NCBI GenBank assembly: GCA_019651435.1
Contig: BOYI01000001.1
Coordinates: 310,001-374,000, forward strand
DNA length: 64,000 nt
Direction: 5' to 3'
Source: Pelagibacteraceae bacterium
Lineage (GTDB): Bacteria > Pseudomonadota > Alphaproteobacteria > HIMB59
Shown: piece by piece, positions 21,817-31,034 of the stretch
Layout: every line of letters starts with the position of its first letter
Position numbering within the stretch: the first letter of the stretch is position 1
Program-made: the position numbers and the translations under genes
Notes under the pieces: generated by a model
Database searches by the model: none
Seen by the model: the letters and a program-made list of their open reading frames with translations, nothing else
What the model was told of the DNA's origin: nothing

Positions 21817-24403
21817 ATTGTATAGCTTCCTCTAATTCAACAGAAACTATCTGAGAAACGCCTTCTTCAGGCATTGTGACACCGTATAGCCTATCTACTC
21901 GAGACATTGTCATTCTGTTGTGAGTAATGATAATGAATTTTGTTTGAACTTTTTGAGAGATCTCTTCTACCATACTACAAAAACGATCTACATTATTGTC
22001 ATCTAGAGGAGCATCGACCTCATCTAGAATACAAAAGGGAGAGGGGTTGGCGATAAAAACTGCGAATAATAATGATATAGCTGTTAACGCTTGTTCACCA
22101 CCAGACAGTAAAGTGATATTTTGCATTTTTTTACCAGGAGGACTTGCAAATATTTCAAGTCCTGAATTTAAAGGATCTTCATCATTTTGTACTAGTTTAA
22201 GATAAGCCTTACCTCCACCAAAAAGTTTAGTAAATAATCTCTCAAAGTTTTCATTAACTATTTGGAAAGCATCACGTAATCGAGAGACTCCTTCTTTATT
22301 AATTTTATTAATAGCATCATGTAATTTTTCAATAGACTCTTGAATTTCATTTTTGTCTTTAATCGTATCATTCACTTTTTCTCTAAGTTTTGTGTATTCA
22401 TCCTCTGCTAATAAGTTTACTGCACCGATTCTTTCTCTTTCTGCTACCAATCTCATAACTCTTTTTTCTGCAGTTTCTAAATCCTCGTCTTTTTTAAGTT
22501 TTTCGATTTCATTCTCTAAATTTAATAAATCGACATTTATTTTTTCACGACATAAATTGATGAGCTGTTGGAGATTATTATTAAAGTTTGATATTTCAGA
22601 TTCTTTTCTAATTAAATCCTCTTTAACAACAGAAAAGTTTTGTTCTTTATTTCTTAACTCTTTCGAGAGTTGTTCTAGTAAATTTTCTTTTTCTTGTAAT
22701 TCATTATCAAACAATTTCTTTTCTTCTTCTAATTCCTTAATCTTATTTAATAAGAATTGTCTTTTACTATCAATATCTCCCGGATTATTCTGAGATATAT
22801 CCAGTTCTTCTTTAGCAGTCTTGATTCTATCATTTAAGTCATTAATTTTTTGAACAGTTATTTCACTAATTCGTTCCCATTCTAAAATTTGTTTTTTTAA
22901 ATCATTTAGCCTTTTTTCTTTTAACTCTGATAAAATTGAAGAAATATTTGCTTCATAAGAGCTGGACACGAATAAACCGTCCCATCTCCATAAGTTTCCT
23001 TCTTTGTCTACAATTGCCTGCCCTGGTTTTAAGTTTTTATGAAATTCATAACCTTTTGACAAATCTTCAATAATTGCAACATTTTTAAGTTTATTTGATA
23101 TCCTGTCAGGAGCTTTAATAATTTCTGAAGCCACTATACAGGGAAAATTGAATGAACTTTTAACTTCTTCAACTGTATTTTCAGACCAGTAAAAAACCTC
23201 ATCTTTGTCAAGCGATGCTAATAATTCTTTACCAAATATGGCTGCTACTGAATTTTCATACTCTTTTTCAAAAGATATATTATTCAACAGACTTCTATCT
23301 GATTGACCTATGGTTTTTTCAGGATTGCTATCAAAATCCTTAGAACTTAAATCATTAATTTCATTAGTTATTTCTTGAATTTTTGCCTTAGTGTCATTGT
23401 TTTGTTTATTTTCTACCTCTAAGTCCTGTTGTAATTGTTTTACGCGGTGTTCAAGGTTAGTTTTGTGCTCTTCAAAACGCAATTCTTCTTGTTTTAAGTT
23501 TTCAACTGTCATATTAAGCCTATCTAATTCACTATTAAGAGAGTACGACTTCTCACGCATTGGTGGAATTTTTACTTTTAAATCCTCAAAGGCTTGATCT
23601 TGAGAAGATACATCCCCTTGAAAATCAGCTAATTTAATTTTTATTTCATTTTTTTCGCTCTCTAATTTTTGAAGAATGGTCTGAATTTGATTTCTTTTGA
23701 CGAAAAAAACTGAAGCCTCAGCATTTTTGATAAGCGTTGAAATATTTCTAAATCGTTCAGCTTCTTTTGATTGTTTTTTTAAAACAGCAAGCTGTTCTTC
23801 ATATGTTTTAATTACATCTTCAACACGTAGAAGATTATTTGTGGCAGCTTTTAAACGGAGCTCAGAGTCATGTCTTCGAGATTGTAAACCTAAAATTCCA
23901 GCTGCTTCTTCTAGGACCATTTTTCTATCTTCTGGTTTTGCTTGTGTAATAGCCCCAATCCTACCTTGGCTCACTATTGAGGTCGATCTTGCAGAAGTTG
24001 ATGCATCAGCAAAAAGTAATTGGATATCTTTTAATCTTACTTCTTTACCATTAATATATGAGTTAGTTCCTTCTCCCCTCCAAATCTTACGTGCTATTTC
24101 TAAAGACTTAGACTCAAATTTATTTTCTAAATCTGAGCCATCAATATTTACAAAGAGTCCTACTTCAGCCAAATTCCATGAAGGTCTATTATCAGTTCCA
24201 TTAAAAATGAGATCATCTATTTCTTTACCACGTAATTGTTTTGCTGATACTTCACCAAGTCCAAATCGAATTGCCTCGACAATATTTGATTTACCACAAC
24301 CATTTGGGCCTACAATACCAGTAAGACCAGTTTTGATTTCAAATTCTGTCGGTTCAACAAAAGATTTAAAACCTTTAATTGATAATTTATCTAGGGATAA
24401 CAA
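21806..24403 (-). CDS. smc: Chromosome segregation protein SMC, short-arm form
   Basis: ATPase that compacts and segregates the chromosome. Walker A is at residues 32-39 (GPNGCGKS), the Q-loop region SIVSQGRIGAI follows, a hinge-like globular part lies near residues 370-480 (FGKELLASLDKDEVFYW ... FPCIVASEI), and the C-terminal head has the signature LLSGGEQALTA and Walker B FCILDEVDAPLDD. At 865 residues it is much shorter than the common 1150-1200, with both coiled-coil arms reduced, while head and hinge look complete. No frame break was found. It lies between the dsbA-like gene and atpI, overlapping the latter. Confidence 0.93.
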   Translation of the reverse strand: MLSLDKLSIKGFKSFVEPTEFEIKTGLTGIVGPNGCGKSNIVEAIRFGLGEVSAKQLRGKEIDDLIFNGTDNRPSWNLAEVGLFVNIDGSDLENKFESKSLEIARKIWRGEGTNSYINGKEVRLKDIQLLFADASTSARSTSIVSQGRIGAITQAKPEDRKMVLEEAAGILGLQSRRHDSELRLKAATNNLLRVEDVIKTYEEQLAVLKKQSKEAERFRNISTLIKNAEASVFFVKRNQIQTILQKLESEKNEIKIKLADFQGDVSSQDQAFEDLKVKIPPMREKSYSLNSELDRLNMTVENLKQEELRFEEHKTNLEHRVKQLQQDLEVENKQNNDTKAKIQEITNEINDLSSKDFDSNPEKTIGQSDRSLLNNISFEKEYENSVAAIFGKELLASLDKDEVFYWSENTVEEVKSSFNFPCIVASEIIKAPDRISNKLKNVAIIEDLSKGYEFHKNLKPGQAIVDKEGNLWRWDGLFVSSSYEANISSILSELKEKRLNDLKKQILEWERISEITVQKINDLNDRIKTAKEELDISQNNPGDIDSKRQFLLNKIKELEEEKKLFDNELQEKENLLEQLSKELRNKEQNFSVVKEDLIRKESEISNFNNNLQQLINLCREKINVDLLNLENEIEKLKKDEDLETAEKRVMRLVAERERIGAVNLLAEDEYTKLREKVNDTIKDKNEIQESIEKLHDAINKINKEGVSRLRDAFQIVNENFERLFTKLFGGGKAYLKLVQNDEDPLNSGLEIFASPPGKKMQNITLLSGGEQALTAISLLFAVFIANPSPFCILDEVDAPLDDNNVDRFCSMVEEISQKVQTKFIIITHNRMTMSRVDRLYGVTMPEEGVSQIVSVELEEAIQYAE

Positions 24404-24404
24404 A

Positions 24405-25022
24405 TTATTTATTTTTTAGTTTCTTTTTGATTACTTTTATAAACTCAGAAGCAGGTCGATTACCCTGTATTTTTTCACCATCAATTATAAATGTCGGTGT
24501 GCTTTCAACTCCAAAATTGCTCTGAGCCGAGACTTGTAAGGAGAGAAGATTATTTTGTAAACTTTCATCTTTTAAACAAGACTGTAATTGCTCATCTTCC
24601 AATCCTAGCTGTAATCCATAGTTATTAAGAAGTTCAATAATTTCTTCACCTGTTGCTGATTTAGTCCAGATATCATAATTTTCATAAACGGAGTCAGTGT
24701 AGGAGGGTCGTATGTCAGCATTACAATTTGCAATTATTGATGCATAAAAAGCTGCTTGGTTGAGAGGATAATCAACTATGTAATAATTAATATTTTTATA
24801 GATATCACTCTCTCTAATTTCTTTTAATGTTTCATTGTGAAAAGCCGCACAATGAGAACAGCTAAAAGATGAAAATTCAATTACGTCCACTGTCTGATCA
24901 GCATCAGATTTAATTAAAGGAGAGATTTCGTTATCGGATAAAAACTGCTGATATTCGTAATCTTTGGCATATGTGAAGGCACTTAATATTGAGAAGAAAG
25001 GTATTAGAATGAGTTTAAGCAT
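24405..25022 (-). CDS. DsbA-family periplasmic thiol:disulfide oxidoreductase
   Basis: Exported thioredoxin-fold protein. The ATG at 25022 gives MLKLILIPFFSILSAFTYA, a clean signal peptide; an upstream TTG at 25031 is less likely. The active site is CSHC in FSSFSCSHCAAFH, and the cis-Pro region is VESTPTFIIDGEKIQG, as in the DsbA/BdbD group. It probably forms or isomerises disulfides in the periplasm; no dsbB is present nearby. The gene overlaps the end of the DUF721 gene by 8 bases and ends two bases before smc, a common alphaproteobacterial trio. Confidence 0.88.
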   Translation of the reverse strand: MLKLILIPFFSILSAFTYAKDYEYQQFLSDNEISPLIKSDADQTVDVIEFSSFSCSHCAAFHNETLKEIRESDIYKNINYYIVDYPLNQAAFYASIIANCNADIRPSYTDSVYENYDIWTKSATGEEIIELLNNYGLQLGLEDEQLQSCLKDESLQNNLLSLQVSAQSNFGVESTPTFIIDGEKIQGNRPASEFIKVIKKKLKNK

Positions 25023-25467
25023 CGCTATCAATTTTTTTTCTTATATTTATAAAAATTTCTCTTACCTTTTCATCTTTTATATCATTAAAATTTTGATAAT
25101 TAACATCTTTTAATTGCAATTCCTTATCTGTTTTGTCGCTAAATTCATCTTCATTAAAATTTTCTATGAGATCATGAAAGAAAAGGATTTTATTTACTTT
25201 TTGACCTACAAGCTCCTCACATTTTAATTTGATAATTTCCATTTGTGTGTGTAATTCAAAGGAAATGCTAGAATCAATAGAAAATTCAAAATTAAGTAAG
25301 TTATCTTTGCCCAAAAAAGTAATTTTTTTGATTTTAACTTTATTGTGATTCTCTCCAAATATTTTTTCCCAATTCTTTATAAGAAGAGTATTTATCTTTA
25401 ATTTTTTTTTATTTACTTTGTTTATTAAATGAAAAGCAACATCATTCAATTTAGCAATCTTCTTCAT
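25015..25467 (-). CDS. DUF721 / DciA-like protein
   Basis: A 150-residue cytoplasmic protein with the DUF721 core in its first 100 residues (an LxxNWxKIFGE helix, then a beta hairpin LLNFEFSIDSS and ELHTQMEIIKLKCEELVG). DUF721 includes DciA, the ancestral loader of the replicative helicase DnaB; that role is known for relatives and inferred here. The start overlaps the divergent mutY gene by 39 bases, so at least one of the two promoters lies inside the other gene. Operon with the DsbA-like protein and smc. Confidence 0.75.
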   Translation of the reverse strand: MKKIAKLNDVAFHLINKVNKKKLKINTLLIKNWEKIFGENHNKVKIKKITFLGKDNLLNFEFSIDSSISFELHTQMEIIKLKCEELVGQKVNKILFFHDLIENFNEDEFSDKTDKELQLKDVNYQNFNDIKDEKVREIFINIRKKIDSDA

Positions 25468-26430
25468 GATAATCAGTTTTATGAAACTATCTTATCTTGG
25501 TTTAAACAAAATCAAAGAAACTTGTATTGGAGAGAAAATAGAAAGATATATTTAACTTATCTGACTGAAGTGATGCTTCAACAAACTACAGTTTCAACTG
25601 TTCAAAACAAACTCCCCACAATTTTAAAAGAATTTCCTGATTTTAAATCATTCAAGTCTAAAAAAATTGATGATTTTCTTAAATGTTGGTCCGGACTTGG
25701 ATATTACAATAGAGCAATCAATTTCTATAAATCTGTATCAATTATTAATAAAAATTTTAAAGGAATTTTACCTGAGGATAAAAATGAATTATTGAATTTA
25801 CCAGGAATAGGGGAGTATACAGCTAATGCTATAGTTGCGATTGGATACAATAAACGAGCGTTTCCAATAGATGTTAATGTTAAGAGATTAATTTCTAGAT
25901 TGATTAAGGAAAGCCTCACTGATCAGCAAGTATCAGAAATTTTGAATAAGATTACTCTTAAAAAAAGAAATTTTAGAAAATTTGCAGAGTCTATGATGGA
26001 CTATAGCTCATCAATTTGTAAAAAGAATTACCCCCAATGCCAGGAGTGTATATTTCAAAGTTATTGTAAGTCTGCTTTTAAAAAATTTATCCCTCTAAAA
26101 AAAAAGAAAATTTTATCTAAAAATATTAATTTTTATTTAATTGAAACCAAAAATAAAATTTGTTTTGTCAAAAATCCCAAATTTCAATTTTATAAAAATT
26201 TCATACATTTGCCATCTAGTTTAGATAAAGAATTATTAAGTAAATATAAAAAAGATAAAAAGATTTTGAAGTTTAGCTTCAAATATTCAATTACTAATTA
26301 CAGATTTAAAATAAATGTGTTCGAAATTTTGTCTAAAGAATTTGATAACAATCCGGATATTATATGGATTAAAAAAAGTGAGATTAGTAAAATTCCTATT
26401 CCTACTTTATTTAAAAAAATCTTAAATTAA
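25429..26430 (+). CDS. mutY: A/G-specific adenine glycosylase
   Basis: Removes adenine mispaired with 8-oxoguanine. 333 residues with the catalytic Glu in LTEVMLQQTTVSTV, the helix-hairpin-helix LPGIGEYTANAI followed by IDVNVKRLISRL (catalytic Asp), and the [4Fe-4S] cysteines in CKKNYPQCQECIFQSYC. The C-terminal NUDIX-like domain (about 215-333) is present but poorly conserved. The start at 25429 overlaps the divergent DUF721 gene by 39 bases; no later ATG fits before the conserved ETILSWFKQNQRNLYWRE. The 3' end overlaps ccrM by 4 bases. Confidence 0.93.
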   Translation: MKSNIIQFSNLLHDNQFYETILSWFKQNQRNLYWRENRKIYLTYLTEVMLQQTTVSTVQNKLPTILKEFPDFKSFKSKKIDDFLKCWSGLGYYNRAINFYKSVSIINKNFKGILPEDKNELLNLPGIGEYTANAIVAIGYNKRAFPIDVNVKRLISRLIKESLTDQQVSEILNKITLKKRNFRKFAESMMDYSSSICKKNYPQCQECIFQSYCKSAFKKFIPLKKKKILSKNINFYLIETKNKICFVKNPKFQFYKNFIHLPSSLDKELLSKYKKDKKILKFSFKYSITNYRFKINVFEILSKEFDNNPDIIWIKKSEISKIPIPTLFKKILN

Positions 26431-27491
26431 TTTCTGATTTTTTTTCTAATTTCATTAATTGAAATTAATTCTTTCTTAGAGTCTTCGTAATGCCAATAGT
26501 CCCATCCATTAAAAGTCGAGGTATTGTTTATCTTAGCAGCTATTTTATGAATAGACCCTCTATCACTTCCAAAAGTTAAGCTTCCATCTGGTAGAATTTT
26601 GGCTTTGCAGCTTTTATTTTTATTATAAAGATTAGATCCGGGTTCTAAGAAACCAGAATTTATTAAAGTGCCAAAAGGGATTTTCTTTTGAGGTTTATCC
26701 ATATCACTTATTTCAATTAATTCTTCTTTTAGAGGCTCTATTGATTTCAATCTTTTATTAGCTAGTTTGTGATAATTTTTATCTTGCTCAAATCCTATAA
26801 AATTTCTACCAAGGTATTTTGCAGCAGCACAAAAACTAGCCGTGCCTGCAAAAGGTTCTAATAACAGATCTCCTTTCACTGAGGACTGCAAAATAACTTT
26901 TTTCATCAAAGCAAGGGGCTTTTGTGTTGGGTGAGCGGTTTGATTTTCTTTATTTTTTAACCTCTCTTTACCTGAGCAAATTGGAAAATTCCAAACGCTT
27001 CTTTCTTGTTTATCTTCATTGCTTGTTTTTAGGGTGTGATAATTAAATTGATATTTAGCCTTGGGATTTTTAGAGCACCATATAAGAGTCTCATGAGCGT
27101 TTGTTAAGCGAGTAGCTCTAAAATTAGGAAGTGGGTTAGATTTTTCCCAGATCACATCATTTAAAATCCAAAAATTTAAATCTTGAAGAATTTTTCCAAT
27201 TCTAAAAATATTATGATAGGAGCCTATTATCCATAAACTTCCATCATCTTTTAATACTCTTTTACATTCGCTCAGGTATTCTTTTGAGAACTGGTCATAA
27301 GAATAAAAGTTATCAAATTTATCCCATTCTTGATCCACTCCCTTGACTATTGAATGATTTGGTCTTGTTAATTCTTTATTCAGTTGAAGATTATAAGGAG
27401 GGTCTAAGAAAACTAAATCTATGGAATTGTTCGGAATTTTTGGAAAATTTTTTAAACAGTCACCTAAATGAATTTTATTTAAAGCTATCAC
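26427..27491 (-). CDS. ccrM: CcrM-type adenine-N6 DNA methyltransferase
   Basis: Cell-cycle regulated methyltransferase of alphaproteobacteria, methylating the A in GANTC. 354 residues: catalytic motif IV as DPPYN (FLDPPYNLQLNKEL), the CcrM-type target region TRPNHSIVKGVDQEWDKFD, SAM motif I late in the order as EPFAGTASFCAAAKYLGR (beta-class arrangement), and the extra C-terminal domain (about 265-354, FGTLINSGFLEPG...LPDGSL) that marks CcrM. No restriction enzyme is adjacent, so this is an orphan regulatory methylase. Three GANTC sites lie just upstream of its start. Specificity is inferred from family. Confidence 0.93.
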   Translation of the reverse strand: MIALNKIHLGDCLKNFPKIPNNSIDLVFLDPPYNLQLNKELTRPNHSIVKGVDQEWDKFDNFYSYDQFSKEYLSECKRVLKDDGSLWIIGSYHNIFRIGKILQDLNFWILNDVIWEKSNPLPNFRATRLTNAHETLIWCSKNPKAKYQFNYHTLKTSNEDKQERSVWNFPICSGKERLKNKENQTAHPTQKPLALMKKVILQSSVKGDLLLEPFAGTASFCAAAKYLGRNFIGFEQDKNYHKLANKRLKSIEPLKEELIEISDMDKPQKKIPFGTLINSGFLEPGSNLYNKNKSCKAKILPDGSLTFGSDRGSIHKIAAKINNTSTFNGWDYWHYEDSKKELISINEIRKKIRN

Positions 27492-27496
27492 AATAA

Positions 27497-27540
27497 GAAT
27501 CTTAATTATTTAATGGATTCAAGGATAGTAGTTGTGATTC
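27497..27540 (-). promoter_or_regulatory. Cluster of three GANTC sites upstream of ccrM
   Basis: GAATC at 27497-27501 and GATTC at 27516-27520 and 27536-27540 all fall in the 62 bases between rnhB and ccrM. In Caulobacter the ccrM promoter itself carries GANTC sites whose methylation state switches it during the cell cycle. The sites are seen directly; the autoregulation is inference. Confidence 0.5.
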
Positions 27541-27553
27541 AGCCTGTTGATAA

Positions 27554-28159
27554 CTAAGTAGATAACTTAGTAATAAGTTTACTTATTGGTTGATAAGTTT
27601 TTCTATGAAATTTACTTATACCTATGCTTGTAATAGCATCAAGATGATTTTTGGTCCCGTATCCTGCATTCTTATTCCATCCATAGAAGGCCTCTTTTAG
27701 ATGTAATTTTTTTAAAATTTTATCTCGATAAACTTTCGCAATTATAGATGCAGCCGATACCTGTTTAATTTTTATATCAGCTTTAACTAATGTTTCTGCT
27801 TTAAAGCGTATAAGTTCTTCTGGTAAAAATTTACCATCAATAATTATTCGATCAGACATTTTTGATATTCCAACAGCAGCCTTAGCCATGGAGTCCAAAA
27901 TAGCCTTATGAATATTTTTTTGTTCAATTTCCTTTTTTTTTGCTATCACTATTTTATAAGAAAAATTTAATGATTTATTGGAAGTAAAAAAATCATAAAT
28001 CATCTCTCTTTTTTTTTGGGAAATTTTTTTAGAGTCAATCACTTCAAAAGGCAGGGATTGAAAAAATTTATCATCAGATCGAAATGCACACACAACTGCG
28101 CTCCCAACCAAAGAGCCCCTTCCTACCTCATCAATCCCAACGATATGATCACTCATCAA
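27554..28159 (-). CDS. rnhB: Ribonuclease HII
   Basis: Cuts at ribonucleotides embedded in DNA. 201 residues with GIDEVGRGSLVGS (catalytic Asp-Glu), an Asp in IIIDGKFLP, and the later VKADIKIKQVSAASIIAKVYRD. The frame starts with two adjacent ATG codons; either could be used. It overlaps the end of moaB by 11 bases. A short AT-rich inverted repeat (ACTAAGT / ACTTAGT, 27553-27571) spans its stop codon. Confidence 0.95.
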   Translation of the reverse strand: MMSDHIVGIDEVGRGSLVGSAVVCAFRSDDKFFQSLPFEVIDSKKISQKKREMIYDFFTSNKSLNFSYKIVIAKKKEIEQKNIHKAILDSMAKAAVGISKMSDRIIIDGKFLPEELIRFKAETLVKADIKIKQVSAASIIAKVYRDKILKKLHLKEAFYGWNKNAGYGTKNHLDAITSIGISKFHRKTYQPISKLITKLST

Positions 28160-28670
28160 GTCTAGGAATTAATTCAATAAAATTACAGGGCTTATGTCTG
28201 ATATCTAATTGATAAAATAGAATGTCATTCCAAGCATCTCTGACGGCTGAAACTGAACCTGGGAGACAAAAGACATATTTTTTGTTCACCAAAAATGCAG
28301 ATGCCAAAGATTGAATAGTTGAGGTGCCAATTTTCTGGTAGCTCAGTTGTCTGAAAAGTTCTCCAAAGCCAGGTATTTCGATTTCGGCAATACTTTTTAC
28401 GCTGTGAACAGTGTTATCTCTTCCAGTTAGCCCAGTTCCTCCCGTTGTAATTATTACATCTATATTTTTATTGAGCGATTTTTCCTTAATTGTTTTTATA
28501 ATGTTATTAGGATCATCGCTGATTATTTCATAATCCTCACAGCTATGTTTTTTTTCTTTAATAGCTTTTATTAAATAAGCGCCAGATTTATCAGTATCCT
28601 TATTTCTTGTATCTGAAATAGTTATTACAGATATATTTATTTGCTTAAAAGGTATGCTCTCATTAATCAT
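28149..28670 (-). CDS. moaB: Molybdenum cofactor biosynthesis protein B
   Basis: MoaB/MogA-fold protein thought to adenylylate molybdopterin before metal insertion. 173 residues with VITISDTRNKDTDKSG, the conserved TTGGTGLTGRD loop, and PGFGELFRQLS followed by LPGSVSAVRDAW. It matches the longer alphaproteobacterial MoaB form. The start overlaps the corrected end of the lytic transglycosylase gene by 8 bases. With moaD and moaE elsewhere in the window it indicates that the cell makes molybdopterin. Confidence 0.92.
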   Translation of the reverse strand: MINESIPFKQINISVITISDTRNKDTDKSGAYLIKAIKEKKHSCEDYEIISDDPNNIIKTIKEKSLNKNIDVIITTGGTGLTGRDNTVHSVKSIAEIEIPGFGELFRQLSYQKIGTSTIQSLASAFLVNKKYVFCLPGSVSAVRDAWNDILFYQLDIRHKPCNFIELIPRLDE

Positions 28671-30346
28671 TTTTAATAATTATTGTATTCGACTCAATCA
28701 ATTCATCTGCATAATTAAATGAATTATGATTAATTAATTCATAAATCACAAGGTTTGTTAGAACGCGCTCAACAAAAATCCTCGTTTCACGTGATGGTAT
28801 GGACTCTATTAAAAGAAAACTATCATTATTGAAATTAGTTTTTTTTCATCCATTTAGATAAATTACCTGGACCAGCATTATAAGATATAAGTGCCTTTAA
28901 AAGATCACCTTCGATGTACCCAATTTCTAATAAACTCTCAATGTATTTTGTTCCTGTTTCAACATTAATTTTAGGGTCAAATAATATCCTCGGATTTGAT
29001 TTAAAATTATGTTCTTTGTTCACCATCCTTGCAGTTGAGGGAAGTATTTGCATTAATCCATATGCGCTCTTACCACTTTTTGCAAAAGCACTAAACTGAG
29101 ACTCTTGTCTTATCATGCTCAAAGCGATTGTGGGGTCTATGTTATTAAATTCAAAATCTTTAATCCACTTAGGTGTTGGGTAAAGGAATTGTATGGGTGC
29201 TTTATCTTCAAACAAGTATTTAGCTGTTTTAATCTGCATTGAGCTTAAATCGTTTTTGATAGCAAATCCCAAGATCACTCTCTTAAAACGATCATTAGAT
29301 CTTCCTTGAAGTCGGTTGAGTTCAAGTTCTGCAACTGGAAGTTCGCCAATTTCTACTAAAGCCTGAATTCTTCTACCGAAATCAGTGTCTAAAAAAAATC
29401 CAAGATCTTTTTTCATTTCAATATCATCGAACACATTATCCTTAATTGGTTTATCTAAGATACGACAAGAAAGAATTGAATAAATATTAAAACTTGGTTC
29501 ACAAGCGGTATTTAATGCGTCCAATGAAGCTTGAAAGGTAATGTTATCATTAGCATCTTTAGTAGAGGATAAGAAAGACCAATAGGCCCCGGCATTACTT
29601 AGCCACTTACTACTTGTGATTTTAGATAAAATCAAAAATTGTCTTGATGCAGTTTGAAAATCTCCTTTGCGATAAAAGGCTAAACCTTTGATCCAAAGTC
29701 CCTCTGAATAAGGCTCACTAATAAAGGAAGGGTCATTGAGAACATTGATTGCTTTATCATCCAAATTTGCCAAGTAATACCCATTGGCTATTTTTGATAA
29801 TAAAAATGATTTTTCTTTATCATTAAAATATTTCTCATGATGCGAAAGATATTCTAGGGCGCCAGTTGGCCATCCTCTACCAACCCTGGATCTTACAGTA
29901 TTGTAAATACTAACTTTTTTAGAATAATTTTTAGAAGTAAATATATTTCTTAAATTGCTTATTTTCTTGGGAGTCTCAGTATCTTTCAAAAATATTTCAT
30001 TTAATTCTGGATAGATATTTTTTTTTGGATTTTTGGCACCTGAAGGTTTCCTTTTAACTCCTAATTTATAAATTCTTTTTGCTTCATATTGATCATTATG
30101 CTTATCTAGCCAATCTCTTAATTCTAAAAAGCTAGATCTGTGTTTAGTTGGATGAAGTAATTTTAGAGCTTGGACATGCCCCATTAATATTTGGTCCTCT
30201 AATTGAGCTATACTTTTATCGCCTTTTTTAAAATCACCATTTCTATAATCATTAAAAATGGTTTTATAAAGTTGAATGTCTTTAGTTGAAAGTGCATGTA
30301 GCTGTTGAATAAAAAAAGTTAGAATCAGTGTTAAAATAATCTTCAT
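28663..30346 (-). CDS. slt: Soluble lytic murein transglycosylase, frameshifted near the end
   Basis: Periplasmic enzyme that cleaves peptidoglycan to 1,6-anhydro products. The ATG at 30346 gives a good signal peptide (MKIILTLILTFFIQQLHA), one base after the stop of the upstream gene. A long alpha-helical, repeat-like region fills residues 20-370, and the SLT domain carries the catalytic Glu in MIRQESQFSAFAKSGKSAYGLMQILP and ISYNAGPGN. The frame stops at 28835 after WMKKN, but an indel in the A-run at about 28848 restores IESIPSRETRIFVERVLTN and continues to 28663, the normal Slt ending. Corrected length is about 560 residues. Confidence 0.9.
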
Positions 30347-30347
30347 T

Positions 30348-31034
30348 TTATCCACCAAGTTTACTTTTAATTTCTTTAAGATCTTCCCAAGCATCTTTTT
30401 TTAAATCAGGATTATTCACAAGAAGAGTTGGTTCGTATAGTACTCTAGTTTTTTTTGGGTTTGTGTCATTAGGAGTATTAAAATCAAACCACTTTCCCCT
30501 TAAAGACATTGAGGATAAATCAGTAGCAAGCAGCATTTTTATACAATAATTAGACATAATTATTAAATAACGAGGATTTATTAATTCAATAATTCTATAA
30601 TTGAATAATTGTATTTCATTCAGAAACTTTTCATTATCATAATAACTCTCATACCCTCTAGGAATATAAGATGCTAAGGCTATATTCTCTCTTGATAAAT
30701 TAATAGAATTTAGCATCTTATCAAAAAGTTTACCTGGCTCACCATCTAAAATTTTTTTATCACCCACACCGCATTTTCCATAAAAAAACATAATTTTAGA
30801 GTGATGATCTCCCTCTATAAAAGAAGTTCTAATATTATAATTTGCGTAAAGATTAGACTCAATGTCTTCAATCTTGCTGTACGTATCCGGTCTTGAAAGA
30901 CTAATATCTTTTTTTACAGTTGCATTTTTTTGCATAGGCGTACCTATTTTTTCAACGGGCTCAAAATATTCATTAAATTCTTCTAATTTCATCAATTCCA
31001 AAAGAATTTTTTTTTGATACTGTTTATGATCCAT
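30348..31034 (-). CDS. Uracil-DNA glycosylase superfamily protein, divergent
   Basis: A 228-residue protein with the layout of a family 4-like uracil-DNA glycosylase: a beta strand and loop at residues 82-94 (MFFYGKCGVGDKK, in the place of GEAPG), DGEPGKLFDKMLNSINLSRENIALASYIPRG, and LINPRYLIIMSNYCIKMLL. The N-terminal Cys pair expected for the iron-sulfur cluster is absent and the GEAPG motif is altered, so activity is uncertain. Similar reduced proteins occur beside moaB and slt in alphaproteobacteria. The start codon shares bases with the divergent TPR gene (CATG at 31032-31035). Confidence 0.72.
   Translation of the reverse strand: MDHKQYQKKILLELMKLEEFNEYFEPVEKIGTPMQKNATVKKDISLSRPDTYSKIEDIESNLYANYNIRTSFIEGDHHSKIMFFYGKCGVGDKKILDGEPGKLFDKMLNSINLSRENIALASYIPRGYESYYDNEKFLNEIQLFNYRIIELINPRYLIIMSNYCIKMLLATDLSSMSLRGKWFDFNTPNDTNPKKTRVLYEPTLLVNNPDLKKDAWEDLKEIKSKLGG

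Noticed and set aside
23697-24419. A 240-residue open frame antisense to the start of smc
   Set aside because: Smc in the other strand is full of conserved motifs here; the antisense frame is Ser/Phe/Leu-rich, as expected from reading the complement of Lys/Glu-rich coding sequence.
27553-27571. Inverted repeat ACTAAGT-N5-ACTTAGT as an intrinsic terminator of rnhB
   Set aside because: Arms are short and AT-rich and it spans the stop codon without a following T-run on the minus strand; too weak to call as a terminator.
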